A DNA stretch of 64,000 bases, from assembly GCA_024232965.1 (NCBI GenBank), contig JACKQF010000001.1, positions 1,054,001-1,118,000 of the forward strand, in the 5' to 3' direction. Positions 54,598 to 63,912 of this stretch are shown one piece after another (positions within the stretch are counted from its first letter, which is position 1; every line of letters begins with the position of its first letter). The notes under the pieces were generated by a model. It saw nothing but the letters and a program-made list of their open reading frames with translations, had not been told where the DNA came from and did no database searches. Origin of the DNA: Verrucomicrobiaceae bacterium (lineage in GTDB: Bacteria; Verrucomicrobiota; Verrucomicrobiia; Verrucomicrobiales; Verrucomicrobiaceae). Both the position numbers and the translations under genes were made by a program.

Positions 54598-55188
54598 ATG
54601 CTGGAGATTCCAGACTATCCGTTTCGTGGATTCATTTTTGATTGTGATGGCACTTTGGTAGACTCGATGCCTCTGCACTACGTCGCCTGGGTTGAAAGTC
54701 TACGGCAGCATGATGCGCCGTTTGATTTCACGGAGGAGGTGTTCTACTCGCTAGCTGGCGTGCGCGAGCAGGACACCGTGATCTTGCTCAACGAGCAATA
54801 CGGGTCGAACGTCGATCCAGATAGTGTTGCGGAGGTGAAGTCGAAGCTCTTCCACAACTACATCCCGCAGGTGCAGCCGATCCTGCCCGTGGCAGAATTT
54901 GCGCGATCCGTGCATGGCCGGTTCCCCATCTCAGTGGCATCGGGGAGCGAGGAAGACATCGTGCGCGGATGCTTGACTGCGACTGGGATGATCGACCTTT
55001 TTGAGATCATCATCACGCCGAGGCTCGTGGCCAAAGGGAAACCCGCCCCGGATATGTTTCTTCTGGCTGCGGAACGCATGGGGGTGACTCCGTCTGATTG
55101 CTTGGTGCTTGAAGACGGGAATTCGGGTTTGAGGGCGGCCGAGGCCGCGGGAATGCAGGCGGTGTTTGTGCCGAGAACTTTGCGTTAA
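54598..55188 (+). CDS. HAD-family phosphatase (beta-phosphoglucomutase-like)
   Basis: This encodes 196 residues. Motif I is FDCDGTLVDSMPLHY, motif II SVASGSEED (Ser), and motifs III/IV are KGKPAPDMFLLA and CLVLEDGNSGLRAAEAAGM. It belongs to the HAD subclass that includes beta-phosphoglucomutases and sugar-phosphate phosphatases. The distinction cannot be made without structure or assay. Cytoplasmic, in the manA run; likely works on a sugar phosphate. Confidence 0.92.
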   Translation: MLEIPDYPFRGFIFDCDGTLVDSMPLHYVAWVESLRQHDAPFDFTEEVFYSLAGVREQDTVILLNEQYGSNVDPDSVAEVKSKLFHNYIPQVQPILPVAEFARSVHGRFPISVASGSEEDIVRGCLTATGMIDLFEIIITPRLVAKGKPAPDMFLLAAERMGVTPSDCLVLEDGNSGLRAAEAAGMQAVFVPRTLR

Positions 55189-55194
55189 TTTGTG

Positions 55195-55971
55195 ATGAAA
55201 TGGCCTCTTCTGCTCTGCTTGGTCAGTCTTTGTGCGACGGTGGTGGTTGCTGAGGAGTTTGAGTCGCTTTCTCGCGATGGTGTCGTGTATCAAGTGTTTC
55301 GGGTCGATGCAGCGGATCGAGCGTCTTTGGATCTAGTTTGGAAGGATGCGATGGGGCAACCGCTCGGCGCATTCGGTGGATTGGTGCGAGAGATGAGGGC
55401 ACGGAATCGCCAGATCCTTTTTGCGACGAATGCGGGCATCTTTGAAGCTGGGCCAAAGCCCTGTGGTCTGACGATCAGCGCTGGCAAGGAGCTTGTCCCG
55501 TTGAATCTCAAAGAGGGCTACGGCAATTTTTACCTCAAGCCCAATGGCGTATTCTTTTTGGACGACGTCGTCGGGCCGGGTGTGATGGAGACGGCGGAAT
55601 ATGCGGCGGCTTCTACAAAGGGACTTCGCCCTCGCATTGCGACCCAGTCGGGCCCTCTGCTCCTACGGAATGGGAAGGTCCATCCGGTGTTTGATCCGCA
55701 GTCGAAGAACCTGCGGCAGCGCAGCGGCGTGGGCGTGCGCGCCAGCGATGGGCAAATCGTCTTCCTGATGAGCAATCGAGATTTTGCCGCGACACGACGA
55801 GTCAGTTTCCACCAATTTGCCAGCGCCTTCCTGCATCTTGGCTGCAAAGATGCGCTGTTCTTGGATGGCGATATTTCGCAGTTCCTCCTCGCACCGGACA
55901 TGAAGACCTATCCAACGGAAAATACCAATACCTTTGCGGGCATGTTCGTCGTAACCAAGGGCCAACCTTAA
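55195..55971 (+). CDS. exported phosphodiester glycosidase-like (NAGPA/DUF2233) protein
   Basis: This encodes 258 residues from ATG 55195 (GTG 55192 is an alternative), with a signal peptide (LLCLVSLCATVVVAEE). The family core is clear: ILFATNAGIFEAGPKPCGL, ATQSGPLLLRNGKVHPVF and QRSGVGVRASDGQIVFL. The family is named after the human enzyme that uncovers mannose-6-P by removing GlcNAc. Bacterial members act on phosphodiester-linked sugars or teichoic-type polymers. It is preceded by the HAD gene (6 bases) and followed by the CbiX gene after 16 bases. Confidence 0.88.
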   Translation: MKWPLLLCLVSLCATVVVAEEFESLSRDGVVYQVFRVDAADRASLDLVWKDAMGQPLGAFGGLVREMRARNRQILFATNAGIFEAGPKPCGLTISAGKELVPLNLKEGYGNFYLKPNGVFFLDDVVGPGVMETAEYAAASTKGLRPRIATQSGPLLLRNGKVHPVFDPQSKNLRQRSGVGVRASDGQIVFLMSNRDFAATRRVSFHQFASAFLHLGCKDALFLDGDISQFLLAPDMKTYPTENTNTFAGMFVVTKGQP

Positions 55972-55987
55972 CTTCTCTCTCTCGTTC

Positions 55988-57448
55988 ATGTCTCTCGCCC
56001 TCATCATCGTCGGTCACGGTTCAACGATGAACCCCGACTCCAGCGCCCCCACCCATCAGCACGCAGACACGATTCGCGCCAAGGGGATCTTTGACGAGGT
56101 GGTTTGCTGCTTCTGGAAAGAGGAACCGAACATGCGAGAGGTCTATGAGATGGTGGAGGCCGAGACGATCTACATTGTGCCGAACTTCATCAGCGAAGGC
56201 TACTTTTGCCAGCAGGTGTTGCCTCGTGAACTGAGTCTGGATGGCCCAATAACGCAACGGAATGGGCGGACGATTTACTACTGTGATCCCGTCGGCGTGC
56301 ATGCCAATATGATGAGTCTGCTGGTACAACGCGCGGACGAAGTAGCACCGGGTGTGCCCCGTGCGGAGACTAGCCTCATCATCGTTGGGCACGGCACCAA
56401 TTTGAACGAGAATTCCACCAAGGCGATTCAGGATCAGGTGAAGCTGATTCGCGAAAGCGGTCAGGGCTTTGCTTCAGTGGTCGATGCCTACATGGAGGAG
56501 GCACCCTTCGTGGCGAATTGGCACGAGATGACGCAAACCCAGCACGTCGTGGTGGTGCCGTTCTTCATCGCCGATGGCCTGCACAGTTACCAGGACATCC
56601 CGGTGCTGTTGGGAATCGAAAGTGAACCTGGAGCAGCCTTGAGCGAGAGCGGAAATGTCTTCCGCCAGAACCCCATCGCGATGCATGGCCGGCAGCTTTA
56701 TTATAGCAGTGCCATTGGCACTGAAGCTCATCTGGCGGAGGTGATTTTGGATCAGGTGTCTGATTTCAATCAACGCCATGGTCTTGTGCTACCTTCACGG
56801 CGTGTGCAGCCATCTGAGTTGGAGCAGGCTCTGGAAGATTGGATCGATGCGGGACGACGTACGGTCGGCCAAGTGCGCATTACGCCCCAGTCAGATGGGC
56901 AATTTATTCTGACCCATATGGACGATGAGACGGTGGATGCTCTCGCCGCACATCGCGGTGCGATTGCAGCACGGGAGATCGCTCGAAACAGTGCTACCGG
57001 CGGTTTTCGTTCCCTGCACTCAGCTCCTGATCTCGCTCGCGGTTGGCGATTGGAGGTTGATGGCATCGCAGAGTTAAAGTTGGCATTGGATTTCTTTTAT
57101 CCGGCCGCAGTGGGCGTGGCTGCGCAGCACGAAAGAGGCGCCCTGGGGGCGACTCCGTTGCGGGAGTATCTCGCGCGCCAGACGGGCATGTATCGGTTTA
57201 CAAACAACATCACCGATGATCAGGCGTTTGAGATCATTGCGAAGGCCTGCGACGGTGGCACTTGCTGTCAGCGGCAAATCCTCTGGCCATTGGCGGCTGG
57301 CCAACCCTTGGCAGGAGCCGCCGCCGCAAAAGCTGCTCCCTCTGCTGCGGACAAATCGATCCCGCTCTTTTGCGTCGAGGCTTGTCCACGAATCGTCGGT
57401 CCAGCCCGCCAGATGGCGAAGAAAAATCACGAAGCTGCGACGGCGTAG
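55988..57448 (+). CDS. CbiX chelatase-like protein with DR2241-type Fe-S C-terminus
   Basis: This encodes 486 residues. Two CbiX-like chelatase halves are in tandem: LIIVGHGSTMNPDSS at the start and LIIVGHGTNLNENST near residue 130, each with the His used for metal insertion into tetrapyrroles. From about 270 on it resembles the DR2241 family. Its C-terminus carries Cys421, Cys426, Cys427, Cys462 and Cys466 (CDGGTCC and CVEACP), fit for a 4Fe-4S cluster. The protein may handle sirohydrochlorin or a related metal-tetrapyrrole. No other cobalamin or sirohaem gene is adjacent. The substrate is uncertain. Confidence 0.88.
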   Translation: MSLALIIVGHGSTMNPDSSAPTHQHADTIRAKGIFDEVVCCFWKEEPNMREVYEMVEAETIYIVPNFISEGYFCQQVLPRELSLDGPITQRNGRTIYYCDPVGVHANMMSLLVQRADEVAPGVPRAETSLIIVGHGTNLNENSTKAIQDQVKLIRESGQGFASVVDAYMEEAPFVANWHEMTQTQHVVVVPFFIADGLHSYQDIPVLLGIESEPGAALSESGNVFRQNPIAMHGRQLYYSSAIGTEAHLAEVILDQVSDFNQRHGLVLPSRRVQPSELEQALEDWIDAGRRTVGQVRITPQSDGQFILTHMDDETVDALAAHRGAIAAREIARNSATGGFRSLHSAPDLARGWRLEVDGIAELKLALDFFYPAAVGVAAQHERGALGATPLREYLARQTGMYRFTNNITDDQAFEIIAKACDGGTCCQRQILWPLAAGQPLAGAAAAKAAPSAADKSIPLFCVEACPRIVGPARQMAKKNHEAATA

Positions 57449-57456
57449 GGTAAAGA

Positions 57457-58134
57457 CTACTGCGGGTCACCTTCGGCGAGGCGTGCGGCCTCGCGCTTCA
57501 GGATGCGGCCGACACGGTGTTTGGCGAGGTAGACCTGAGCGGCATTGACGCCCAACTCTTTCTTCACACGTTCGGGGCTCCAGCCTTTCAGAACGTAGCA
57601 GGAGAAAATTTGGAACTGCCGAGGGGACACCAGGGCCTTTACGCGACGGAGGGCGATGTCCATGATTTTGTCTCGCCACTCTTTTTCCCAGAGTTTCTCC
57701 AATGCCATACCATTGGGATCGGCACAGCGCTCGATGGGCGCGGTGCGGCGCTCATCATCATCGTCAAAGTGCAGGTCTGCCTCGCGACTTTGCTGCTTCT
57801 TGCGACGGCGGAATTGGTCGAGAATTCGCCAGCGTGCCTGATTCAGAAGGAAAGACTTGAAGGAGCCGATCGAGGTATCAAACTTCTTCTTTTGTAGATT
57901 CTTCGCGACTCCAATGAAGGTTTCCTGCACCACATCGCTAGCTTCGTCATCTGACAGGCCTGATTTACGGGCGACGTGCCAGACGAAGGTGGAGTAGGTC
58001 CGATAGAACTCATCCCAACTCGCCCAATCTTCCCAGTTGTCCAAGCGCTCAATGAGCGTCTTGCGCGTTGGAGGGGAACCGGAGTGCTCGACTTCGATTT
58101 TTGGTTCCTCAGGTTTGGGTGCGGCGTCTGCCAT
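57457..58134 (-). CDS. ECF-type RNA polymerase sigma factor
   Basis: This encodes 225 residues. A charged N-terminal tail precedes region 2 (about 40-110: WHVARKSGLSDDEASDVVQE, SFLLNQARWRILDQFRRRKK). An acidic spacer (HFDDDDERR) and region 4 (about 160-215: RRVKALVSPRQFQIF, SPERVKKELGVNAAQVYLAK) follow. The sequence resembles planctomycete/verrucomicrobial ECF sigmas without a dedicated anti-sigma gene. It is convergent with the CbiX gene (8 bases) and divergent from the efflux operon, whose promoter region it shares; control of that operon is a reasonable guess. Confidence 0.92.
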   Translation of the reverse strand: MADAAPKPEEPKIEVEHSGSPPTRKTLIERLDNWEDWASWDEFYRTYSTFVWHVARKSGLSDDEASDVVQETFIGVAKNLQKKKFDTSIGSFKSFLLNQARWRILDQFRRRKKQQSREADLHFDDDDERRTAPIERCADPNGMALEKLWEKEWRDKIMDIALRRVKALVSPRQFQIFSCYVLKGWSPERVKKELGVNAAQVYLAKHRVGRILKREAARLAEGDPQ

Positions 58135-58245
58135 GGGATGTCCAGTTTATGGGGGTTGGAGTGAATTCGCAATGGCTATTTCACAATACTAAACATCCAT
58201 TGATAGAGGTAGTTGCGGGCGCCCGTTTGCTTTCAGCCCTGCGGA

Positions 58246-58251
58246 TATAAT
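58246..58251 (+). promoter_or_regulatory. -10 box for the efflux operon
   Basis: TATAAT lies 50 bases before the TolC-family gene start. No good -35 is seen at the usual distance, as expected for an activator-dependent promoter. A perfect palindrome CGGGCGCCCG at 58216-58225 sits just upstream, between it and the divergent sigma gene. Confidence 0.45.
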
Positions 58252-58300
58252 ACTCCGAAGGGTCAACCCTCCCCCATTTACTCAAAAAACCCCTTCTTTG

Positions 58301-59989
58301 ATGGTCCGCTGTTGTCGTCCTGTCCGCCTTTTTGTTGCCGCGTTGCTGGCATCGCCGCTCATCCTCGCCGGGTGCACAGGGAATTTGGTGAAAAAACGGG
58401 CCGATCGCGAGGTCTTTGGGATCTTGAAGCGCAAGTCCTCGAAGGTGCCGAATTCGGGCCAGGATCTCTTGGACATCACGCCGAAGCCCCCCCCGAACTT
58501 AGAAAGTCTGGAGCGCAACATGACCGAGGAAGACTTCCTGGGCGAGCGTGGCAAGGTTGAGATGGGTGCCAAGAAAATATCACTCTCAGATGCGCTGAGT
58601 TATGCGGTTCATCATAACCGCAGCTACCAAGGCCAGAAGGAATTGGTTTACCTGGGTGCACTGGATTTAACACTCGCTCGTTTCCAGTTCACGCCGATCT
58701 TCAGTGCCGGCGGCACCAGCACGCTGTCCAGTAAGAAGGTGGAGGCTGGGTTGAATGACTTCATCAACGACTCGACTCTGACCTCGACCGGATCGACCGG
58801 CTTTTCGGTGCTGAGTCGAGCTGGCACACGGATTGCGACAGATCTGACGACCGATTTTGTGAAATTCATCACGGGCGATCTGAAATCTCTGAGCGACTCA
58901 TCCATTGCAGTGACGCTCACTCAGCCATTGCTGAGAGGTGCTGGTTATCGGGCGACCTCAGAGGCTCTGACTCAGGCAGAGCGCGACGTTCTGTATTCGG
59001 TTCGAGATTTTACCCAGTATCGCAAGACCTTCACCGTGGACATCACGAGTCAATACTTCAGGACCCTGCAGAACCGTGAGTCTGTGCGAAACTCCTATCT
59101 CGCCTACAAGGCATTCAATGACACGGTCGAACGGGAAAAGCTGCTGGCTGAGACGGGACAGCGTCCTACAAAATCCTTCCTCTACCAGGTGCAGCAGGCT
59201 CAGTTGTCGTATGACCGTCGCTGGCGCACAGCGATCCGCACCTATGAACAGGCTCTTGATGACCTTAAAATCCAGCTGGGAATCCCAGTCACGGAGACGG
59301 TGATGCTGGATCGCGACGATTTCACCAAGCTTGAGGTGATAGATCCCCCGGGCACCCTGGACGACGCATTGGCGACGGCTCTGACAACTCGGTTGGACCT
59401 CTGGAATCAGCGTGACCAGGTCGAGGACGCTGCGCGTAAGGTCAAAGTAGCGCTTCAAAACACCCTGCCGACCCTCAATGCAGTCGGCACTTATGATGTG
59501 AAAGGCGACCCGGGTCGCAGCAACATCAACGTTGATGGGCATCGGCGCACGCTGACGGGTCGCCTGGATTTGGACCTGAACTTGAATCAAAAGCCGGTTC
59601 GCAATGATGTCCGCTCCGCCCAGATTGCTGAGCAACGGTCACGCCGTGAACTGGAGTTGGCTGAAGAACAAGTGCGCAACAGCATTCGTACCGATTGGAG
59701 GGATCTCGAACTGGCGCGGACTCAGTATGAACTCGCGCAACGCGGTTTGAGTCTGAGTGAAGAACGCGTCAAGCTTGAATCAGAACTTCTGACCGAGGGG
59801 CAGGGGACGGCACGCGATCTGGTGGATGCTCAGCAGGACCTGATCGAGGCGCGCGACTCTGTGAATTCTACACTTATTACCCATACTCTCGCTCGGTTAC
59901 AGCTGTGGCGGGACATGGGTATCCTCTTCATCAAGAAAGAAGGGGATTGGGCAGACGTATTAAAACAAGAAAAACCAAAGGGACCATGA
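58301..59989 (+). CDS. TolC-family outer-membrane efflux lipoprotein
   Basis: This encodes 562 residues from ATG 58301 (TTG 58298 also possible). A lipobox LILAGC with Cys25 predicts lipid anchoring. Two halves of long alpha-helical hairpins and beta-strands follow, as in TolC: LTLARFQFTPIFSAGGTSTL, VTLTQPLLRGAGY and TGRLDLDLNLNQKP, with outer-membrane-factor coiled coils around 280-330 and 440-500. It forms the outer-membrane channel of a tripartite exporter with the three genes downstream. Its stop overlaps the adaptor start by four bases. Confidence 0.94.
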   Translation: MVRCCRPVRLFVAALLASPLILAGCTGNLVKKRADREVFGILKRKSSKVPNSGQDLLDITPKPPPNLESLERNMTEEDFLGERGKVEMGAKKISLSDALSYAVHHNRSYQGQKELVYLGALDLTLARFQFTPIFSAGGTSTLSSKKVEAGLNDFINDSTLTSTGSTGFSVLSRAGTRIATDLTTDFVKFITGDLKSLSDSSIAVTLTQPLLRGAGYRATSEALTQAERDVLYSVRDFTQYRKTFTVDITSQYFRTLQNRESVRNSYLAYKAFNDTVEREKLLAETGQRPTKSFLYQVQQAQLSYDRRWRTAIRTYEQALDDLKIQLGIPVTETVMLDRDDFTKLEVIDPPGTLDDALATALTTRLDLWNQRDQVEDAARKVKVALQNTLPTLNAVGTYDVKGDPGRSNINVDGHRRTLTGRLDLDLNLNQKPVRNDVRSAQIAEQRSRRELELAEEQVRNSIRTDWRDLELARTQYELAQRGLSLSEERVKLESELLTEGQGTARDLVDAQQDLIEARDSVNSTLITHTLARLQLWRDMGILFIKKEGDWADVLKQEKPKGP

Positions 59990-61806
59990 CATTTCGCTTC
60001 CCCAAGCTCAAGCTTTGGCAAACACTCGCAGGAGGGGCAATCGCCCTCGCCACCGGTATCTGGTGGTTTTCTGCCGGCGATGCCACAACAAGCTCAGTGC
60101 CAACCTACACCGTCCAGCGCGGGCCTCTCCAGGTCAATGTGCTTCAGGGCGGTGAGGTTCGCGCCTTGCATAACTTTGAGGTGAAATCGGAAATCGAAAC
60201 CTCGACCAAGATCATCACCCTGATTCCTGAGGGGTATCTGATCACTGAAAAAGACATTCAAGAAGGCAAGGTTCTGGTTGAACTGGACAATACCGAAATC
60301 AAGAACCGCATTCAGGACCAGGACATCGATTTCCAGACGACCGTTTCCGCGTACATTGATGCGGATGAAGGTCGAGAGATTCAACGCAGCGAAAACCAGA
60401 GCTTGATGCGTGAAATGCAGCAGACGGCCCTTTTTGCTTTGATGGACTTTGAGAAATACCTCGGTAAGAAAGTTGCTGCCCAGGTCTTGGCGGAGGTGAA
60501 CCTGCCGCAGGACGCCACTGCCTTCGATAGTTTTGCTGGCAATTTGGAGGAAAAGGCAGAGGCCAAGAGGGTTGTCATTGACCCTATCGCACCAGGGGAA
60601 CCCATTGCGGACTCGCCAAAGACGAAGGAAACTGAAGCCGTCGCCGCTGCAAAGCCTGAAATCGCCGGGTCTGAGCGACAGGACTTTACGGCTTACCTCT
60701 CGGCGGAGTCCAATGATGGGGAAGCCCAACAAAAGTTGCGTCAGTTGGAAGACGAACTCTTGCTGCACAAGTCTGAAGTTGCCCTAGCCAAGCAGAAAGT
60801 GGAGGCCTCTGAGCGTCTGGCCGCCAAGGACTTCATCTCCAAGTCTCAACTCGAGAACGATCAGGTCAGCCTCGAAAAGGTTGTCTTATCGGTGAAAACC
60901 GCCGAAACGGCTTTGGATCTTTTCAAGCGCTACGAGTTTCCTCGCCAGTGCGAGCAGTACTTGTCTGCTTACCGCGAAGTGCTCAACAAGCTCCAGCGTA
61001 CGGTCCGCGCGAATCGTTCCAAGATGGCTCAGGTGGAGTCTCGCTACCAGACGGCCAAACGTCGGTACGACATGCAGTTGGCTCGCAAAGAGGATCTGGA
61101 GCGTCAGCTAAAGGCTTGCACGATCCGCGCTACACAGCCTGGCTTGGTCGCCTACGGGGATATCTCCGCAACTTATCGCAGCTACAGCGACGCCATCGAA
61201 GAAGGCTCTACAGTTCGCTTGCGCCAGACGATCTTGACCATTCCTGATATGACCCAAATGGGCGTACATGTGAATGTTCACGAATCCCAAGTGAAAAAGG
61301 TGAAGGTCGGACAGCCCGTCTTGGTGAAGGTGGATGCAGAACCGGGCAAAGTATTGGAAGGCCGAGTGGCAGAACTTGCGGTTCTTCCAGATTCGGCTAG
61401 CTCTCGCTACACCCCAACGCTGAAGGTGTATCCCTGCAGTATTCACATTACCGGTAGCTATGCCTGGCTGAAACCCGGCATGAACGCGAAGGTAGAGATC
61501 ATGATAGACCAACTCGCCGACGTACTTTTCGTCCCAGTGCAATCGATCGAGGTCGAAGAGGACGTGCATTTCTGCTACATCGAGAATGGTTCCCACCTGG
61601 AACGTCGTGAAATCGTCACGGGTGTCTTCAATGATGAATTCATTGAGGTTCGCTCGGGTGTCGAGGACGGCGAGGCCGTTGCTTTGACAGTTCCGAAACG
61701 TGGTGCCCTCGATAGTGGCCCAACGGCCCCACGCCCTCCTGGATCAGGAAAACCGGCTGCGGTTCCTGAGGTCGCGGCTAAGGGTAAATCCGTTGCTGTT
61801 CGGTGA
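59986..61806 (+). CDS. periplasmic adaptor (HlyD/MacA-like) protein
   Basis: This encodes 606 residues, longer than the usual ~400. It starts at ATG 59986, overlapping the channel gene. An N-terminal membrane helix (WQTLAGGAIALATGIWWFSAG) is followed by a lipoyl half, a long coiled coil (about 250-400: LRQLEDELLLHKSEVALAKQ), the second lipoyl half (ACTIRATQPGLVAYGDIS) and a beta-barrel with HVNVHESQVKKVKVGQPV. An insertion of about 130 residues, rich in Glu and Lys, sits before the coiled coil (EKAEAKRVVIDPIAPGEP). It bridges the channel and the MacB-type transporter. Confidence 0.93.
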   Translation: MTFRFPKLKLWQTLAGGAIALATGIWWFSAGDATTSSVPTYTVQRGPLQVNVLQGGEVRALHNFEVKSEIETSTKIITLIPEGYLITEKDIQEGKVLVELDNTEIKNRIQDQDIDFQTTVSAYIDADEGREIQRSENQSLMREMQQTALFALMDFEKYLGKKVAAQVLAEVNLPQDATAFDSFAGNLEEKAEAKRVVIDPIAPGEPIADSPKTKETEAVAAAKPEIAGSERQDFTAYLSAESNDGEAQQKLRQLEDELLLHKSEVALAKQKVEASERLAAKDFISKSQLENDQVSLEKVVLSVKTAETALDLFKRYEFPRQCEQYLSAYREVLNKLQRTVRANRSKMAQVESRYQTAKRRYDMQLARKEDLERQLKACTIRATQPGLVAYGDISATYRSYSDAIEEGSTVRLRQTILTIPDMTQMGVHVNVHESQVKKVKVGQPVLVKVDAEPGKVLEGRVAELAVLPDSASSRYTPTLKVYPCSIHITGSYAWLKPGMNAKVEIMIDQLADVLFVPVQSIEVEEDVHFCYIENGSHLERREIVTGVFNDEFIEVRSGVEDGEAVALTVPKRGALDSGPTAPRPPGSGKPAAVPEVAAKGKSVAVR

Positions 61807-61848
61807 GCTCTAACTGGCTCGTCCATCCATCCCCACCGATTTGCTGCA

Positions 61849-62580
61849 ATGGCTGACAACGCCGTGGAACCTATTATTCGCCTGACCGATATCCGGAAGG
61901 TCTATCGGACCGGAGACATCGATAGCCAGGTGCTGGGCGGGATCAGTCTGGACATATTCCCCGGCGAGTATGTCTGCATCATGGGGCCGTCCGGTTGCGG
62001 TAAGTCGACGCTCTTGAATGTGCTCGGCTGTCTGGACCAACCCACGACTGGTGACTACTTTCTTGGGGGACAAAATGTAGCGCACTTGAACGATGACGAA
62101 TTGTCTTCGGCTCGGAATCGCAATCTGGGCTTCATCTTCCAATCCTACAATCTGATCCAGCAATTGACCGTTGTTGAGAACATTGCCGTGCCACTGTATT
62201 ACGGTGGAAAAACAGATCGCGAGATGCGACAGATTTCGGAGAAGTTGGCCTGCCAGGTCGGGCTGGATCATCGCCTCAATCACCGACCGAATCAGCTCTC
62301 AGGTGGGCAGCAGCAGCGGGTTGCCATTGCGCGTGCTCTTTCGAATAGTCCGCTTGTAATCCTAGCAGATGAAGCAACGGGGAATCTTGACTCAAAGTCA
62401 GGAAAAGAAATTCTCGATCTTTTTGACGATTTGAACCAGCAGGGCAAGACGCTCGTTTTCGTCACGCACGACGAGCGAATGGTCGAGCGTTGCACCCGTG
62501 TGGTACGACTTCGTGACGGACTCCTTGATCGTGACGAACCTGGTGCAAGGTCGGTCGCTCGCCCGAAAGTCGCCGCCTGA
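61849..62580 (+). CDS. MacB-like ABC transporter ATP-binding protein
   Basis: This encodes 243 residues. Walker A is GPSGCGKST, signature LSGGQQQRVAIARAL, Walker B VILADEATGNLD, and the H-loop FVTHDERM. The Q-loop FIFQSYNLIQQL is typical of MacB/LolD. It energises the permease that follows after 14 bases. In E. coli MacB the ATPase and permease are one chain; here they are separate proteins. Confidence 0.95.
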   Translation: MADNAVEPIIRLTDIRKVYRTGDIDSQVLGGISLDIFPGEYVCIMGPSGCGKSTLLNVLGCLDQPTTGDYFLGGQNVAHLNDDELSSARNRNLGFIFQSYNLIQQLTVVENIAVPLYYGGKTDREMRQISEKLACQVGLDHRLNHRPNQLSGGQQQRVAIARALSNSPLVILADEATGNLDSKSGKEILDLFDDLNQQGKTLVFVTHDERMVERCTRVVRLRDGLLDRDEPGARSVARPKVAA

Positions 62581-62594
62581 TCTACCCCAATCTG

Positions 62595-63911
62595 ATGTTT
62601 GCTACCCACCCAGTTCTTCGACTTCTCGGCTCGCCGCCTCTCCTGATGCGGACGGTGACGTTGGGCCTGAAGAGTCTTTGGCTGCACAAGTTGCGGTCCT
62701 TTCTGACTGCGCTGGGTGTGGTCTTTGGTGTTGCCTCGGTCGTGGCGATGTTGGCAATTGGCGAGGGAGCCAGTCATGAGGCCCAGGAGCAAATCCGCAA
62801 ACTGGGTAGCCTGAACATCATCCTGGAAAGCGTCAAACCGCCCGAGAATCAGAGTGCCTCGACAGAGCAGCGGAGTATGGTTATCGAGTATGGCCTGACG
62901 ACCCGCGACATGCAGCAGATCCGGCAGACAATCCCCGGGATTTCGATCGTGGTTCCCAGCCGCTACATCACCGAGGTCATCTGGAATTTTGACCGCAAAG
63001 CGGATGGCCAGGTGATGGGAGTTTTGCCAGTGTATCCAGAGATGCGCAATCGAGTGGTCACTCAGGGCCGGTTTTTCTCGGATCTTGATCTGACAGCTCA
63101 CCGTGCCGTCTGTGTGCTCACGGCATCCACCGCCGCGAGACTTTTTCCCCTATCCACACCGACGGGTAAGGCTGTGCGTGTCCGCAATTTTTACTATACG
63201 GTGGTTGGCGTCATTGAGGACGAGACACGGGCGGTGGGCACGGATACAAGCCCTTCCTCCGGCGGTGAATCACAGGCGCAGATCCTGATCCCATTCACGA
63301 CGCTCATGGATCAATTCGGCGAGACCTTTTTCCGTTATCGAACGGGTGGGTTCGAGGCGGAGAAAGTGGAGTTTCACGAGGCGATCATCCGGGTGGGGAA
63401 TGCAGACGAGGTTGAGAGTCGTGCTGAAGCTATCCGCCATCTGCTGGGTACGAATCACAAGAAGGAAGACTGGCGCATCATTGTGCCGGTGGAGTTGCTC
63501 AAGCAGGCAGAGCGCACGAAGCAGATTTTTAGCATCGTGCTTGGGTCCATCGCGGCCATTTCGTTGCTCGTCGGTGGGATTGGCATCATGAATATCATGT
63601 TGGCCAGTGTCACTGAGCGAACACGGGAGATTGGCATCCGGCGTGCCATGGGCGCTCGCCAGGGCGACATTGTGGTGCAGTTTTTGATTGAGACCGTCCT
63701 CCTGTCCGGCGCTGGCGGGTTGATCGGCGTGGCATTAGGTCTCGCGATCCCCATCGCGGTCAGTCATTTTGCGGGCGTGACCACGGTCGTGAAAGCGTGG
63801 GCTCCGACCCTGGCGTTTTCGATCTCCGTGATCACGGGAATCGCCTTTGGGATCTATCCTGCACGTCGCGCCGCTCGGATGAATCCGGTGGAGGCGCTCC
63901 GGCACGAGTGA
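62595..63911 (+). CDS. MacB-like ABC transporter permease
   Basis: This encodes 438 residues: one N-terminal membrane helix (LTALGVVFGVASVVAMLAIG), a large periplasmic MacB core domain (about 60-310), then three FtsX-type helices (ISLLVGGIGIMNIMLASVTE, REIGIRRAMGARQGDIVVQF, then VLLSGAGGLIGVALGLAIP). With the ATPase, adaptor and channel genes it makes a complete tripartite exporter. Cargo (antibiotic, peptide, lipid or siderophore) is not visible from sequence. Confidence 0.94.
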   Translation: MFATHPVLRLLGSPPLLMRTVTLGLKSLWLHKLRSFLTALGVVFGVASVVAMLAIGEGASHEAQEQIRKLGSLNIILESVKPPENQSASTEQRSMVIEYGLTTRDMQQIRQTIPGISIVVPSRYITEVIWNFDRKADGQVMGVLPVYPEMRNRVVTQGRFFSDLDLTAHRAVCVLTASTAARLFPLSTPTGKAVRVRNFYYTVVGVIEDETRAVGTDTSPSSGGESQAQILIPFTTLMDQFGETFFRYRTGGFEAEKVEFHEAIIRVGNADEVESRAEAIRHLLGTNHKKEDWRIIVPVELLKQAERTKQIFSIVLGSIAAISLLVGGIGIMNIMLASVTERTREIGIRRAMGARQGDIVVQFLIETVLLSGAGGLIGVALGLAIPIAVSHFAGVTTVVKAWAPTLAFSISVITGIAFGIYPARRAARMNPVEALRHE

Positions 63912-63912
63912 T

